Source of the DNA: Candidatus Sulfopaludibacter sp. SbA3
GTDB lineage: Bacteria > Acidobacteriota > Terriglobia > 20CM-2-55-15
NCBI GenBank assembly: GCA_945861845.1
Contig: CAMAWS010000010.1
Location: forward strand, 1-16,638
DNA length: 16,638 bases
Reading direction: 5' to 3'
Position numbers and translations under genes: made by a program. This document shows, piece after piece, positions 15,703-16,638 of the stretch. The notes beneath the pieces are model-generated. The model was given only the letters and a program-made list of their open reading frames with translations, was not told the DNA's origin and did no database searches. Every line of letters starts with the position of its first letter. The stretch's first letter is position 1.

Positions 15703-16315
15703 GAATGAGAACGCGTCTGCCCTCAATTTCGCATCGACCGGCCAATACCAGCTCAATGGCCTCAGAATAAATGCGATGTTCCTCTTTTAGAATGCGCGCT
15801 GAGAGCGAATCGGCCGTGTCGCTTACCATGACCGGCACTGCAGCCTGCGCGACAATCGGGCCGCCGTCGAGCGACTGATCCACAAAGTGCACCGTGCAGC
15901 CGCTGAACCTCACGCCGTGATCAAGCGCCTGCTTCTGCGCGTCCATTCCGTGAAAGGCCGGCAGCAGCGACGGATGAATGTTCAGGATACCGTAGGGAAA
16001 AGATTCAATAAAGGTTGCGCCCAGAATCCGCATGAATCCGGCAAGCACGACAAGCGACACATCGTGCTGCTTCAGTACCCCGACAACTTCCGCTTCGAAC
16101 TCGTCCCTCGCTTTTCCGCGCGAAGGGATGAACGCGGTTGTCAGTCCGCTCGCGCGGGCTCTTTCGAGTCCCGGAGCGGTTTCGATATTACTGATCACAA
16201 TCGCGATTTGGGCCTGGAGGCTGCCCGACGCAATCCGGTCCGCGATGGCTTCGAAGTTGGAGCCGCGGCCGGACAGGAGAATTCCGAGCCGTCTATTGGC
16301 CGGCCTCACTCTCAT
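15695..16315 (-). CDS. purN: Phosphoribosylglycinamide formyltransferase (folate-dependent)
   Basis: A 206-residue enzyme that transfers a formyl group from 10-formyltetrahydrofolate to GAR, the third step of purine synthesis. The phosphate-binding loop is LLSGRGSNF at 13-21. Catalytic residues match the family: N112 and H114 in [12 protein letters not shown], and D150 in [11 protein letters not shown]. Length is normal (E. coli 212). The ATG at 16315 overlaps the purM stop as ATGA, so the start is well supported. It is followed by tyrS with an 8-base overlap. PurM, encoded just upstream, acts two steps later, so purM-purN is the usual pathway pair. Confidence 0.97.
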   Translation of the reverse strand: MRVRPANRRLGILLSGRGSNFEAIADRIASGSLQAQIAIVISNIETAPGLERARASGLTTAFIPSRGKARDEFEAEVVGVLKQHDVSLVVLAGFMRILGATFIESFPYGILNIHPSLLPAFHGMDAQKQALDHGVRFSGCTVHFVDQSLDGGPIVAQAAVPVMVSDTADSLSARILKEEHRIYSEAIELVLAGRCEIEGRRVLIHE

Positions 16316-16638
16316 GGGCGATATGTAACGCGGGGTTCTCCGGGGATTATGCGTCCGATTTGATAGTGCGGAGTCTTGAGTGTGGCCTTCAGCGCTTCAG
16401 CGTTTTCCGGCCGGACCACAATGACCATTCCGATTCCCATGTTGGTGGCGCGGAGCATTTCGTCGCGGTCGATATTTCCGATCTTCGCCATCGCGCTGCA
16501 CAACGGGAGGTCTGGCCACGAACCCAGTTGGACTTCGGCCTCGCAGTTGACGGGCAATATGCGGTTGAGGTTCTCGGTGATGCCACCTCCCGTAATGTGC
16601 GCCAGTCCTTCGACAAGATTCCTGCCGAGCGCCTCCCG
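16312..16638 (-). CDS. purM: Phosphoribosylformylglycinamidine cyclo-ligase, C-terminal part
   Basis: The last 108 residues of PurM (AIR synthetase), with the 5' end beyond the window edge. The frame is open to base 16638. Family blocks are clear: LAHITGGGITENLNRILP, then LCSAMAKIGNIDRDEM, NMGIGMVIVV and the final YQIGRIIPGE. PurM closes the imidazole ring to make 5-aminoimidazole ribonucleotide using ATP. Its stop overlaps the purN start by four bases. A TTG at 16557 could be taken for a start, but conserved PurM sequence continues upstream of it. Confidence 0.96.
   Translation of the reverse strand, partial: REALGRNLVEGLAHITGGGITENLNRILPVNCEAEVQLGSWPDLPLCSAMAKIGNIDRDEMLRATNMGIGMVIVVRPENAEALKATLKTPHYQIGRIIPGEPRVTYRP

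Noticed and set aside
15703..15756. Upstream extension of the tyrS frame by 18 codons
   Set aside because: It lies within the end of purN, and the ATGAGTGA overlap gives the family-typical N-terminus.
1..16638. Search by eye for tRNA genes, CRISPR repeats, insertion-sequence ends and rRNA
   Set aside because: No T-loop GTTCGAnTC pattern in a cloverleaf context, no regularly spaced repeats and no transposase reading frame were seen.

Overview
The window (16,638 bases, roughly 55-60% GC by eye) looks like core chromosome of a Gram-negative, probably aerobic bacterium. LpxD (lipid A synthesis) implies an outer membrane, and a HemY-type protoporphyrinogen oxidase suggests oxygen-dependent haem synthesis. 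The mix of MacB-type permeases, a PilB/GspE-type ATPase with a cyclic-nucleotide-binding domain, a class I fructose-1,6-bisphosphatase and a haem/lipid A gene string would fit Acidobacteriota or a related phylum. That placement is an inference; no rRNA or other marker is present. Genes are packed tightly, no stretch above 300 bases lacks a gene, and I see no tRNA, rRNA, CRISPR array, insertion sequence or prophage.

Left part, plus strand (1-7863): the 3' end of an unrecognised gene; tex (RNA-binding protein with a long disordered tail); two tandem MacB/FtsX-type ABC permeases overlapping by 8 bases; a small TPR protein; then, after a 165-base leader with several possible hairpins, a PilB/GspE-family ATPase. 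Spacings of 9, -8 and 14 bases from tex to the TPR gene suggest one operon. No ABC ATPase is encoded with the permeases.

Middle part, minus strand (12300 down to 7870): hemE, hemY, lpxD and fbp. The hemY stop and lpxD start overlap as ATGA. fbp meets the pilB-like gene tail to tail with six bases between the stop codons.

Right part: an ALG5/DPG-synthase-like glycosyltransferase runs divergently from hemE across only 24 bases, followed by a small secreted protein of unknown function. Its last 33 codons lie antisense to the end of a VapC-type toxin gene. That toxin and its Phd/YefM-type antitoxin form a compact module on the minus strand; the toxin uses a TTG start overlapping the antitoxin stop, and its PIN domain lacks one of the usual acidic residues. 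The window closes with purM (partial), purN and tyrS on the minus strand, joined by ATGA and ATGAGTGA overlaps.

The most distinctive item is the pilus/secretion ATPase: the N-terminal half-module in which MshE-type ATPases bind cyclic di-GMP is not visible and a cyclic-nucleotide (CRP-type) domain takes its place. Other points worth attention are the orphan permease pair, a possibly leaderless tex transcript, the structured pilB leader, the haem/lipid A coupling, and a toxin-antitoxin cassette that may have cut into a secreted-protein gene.
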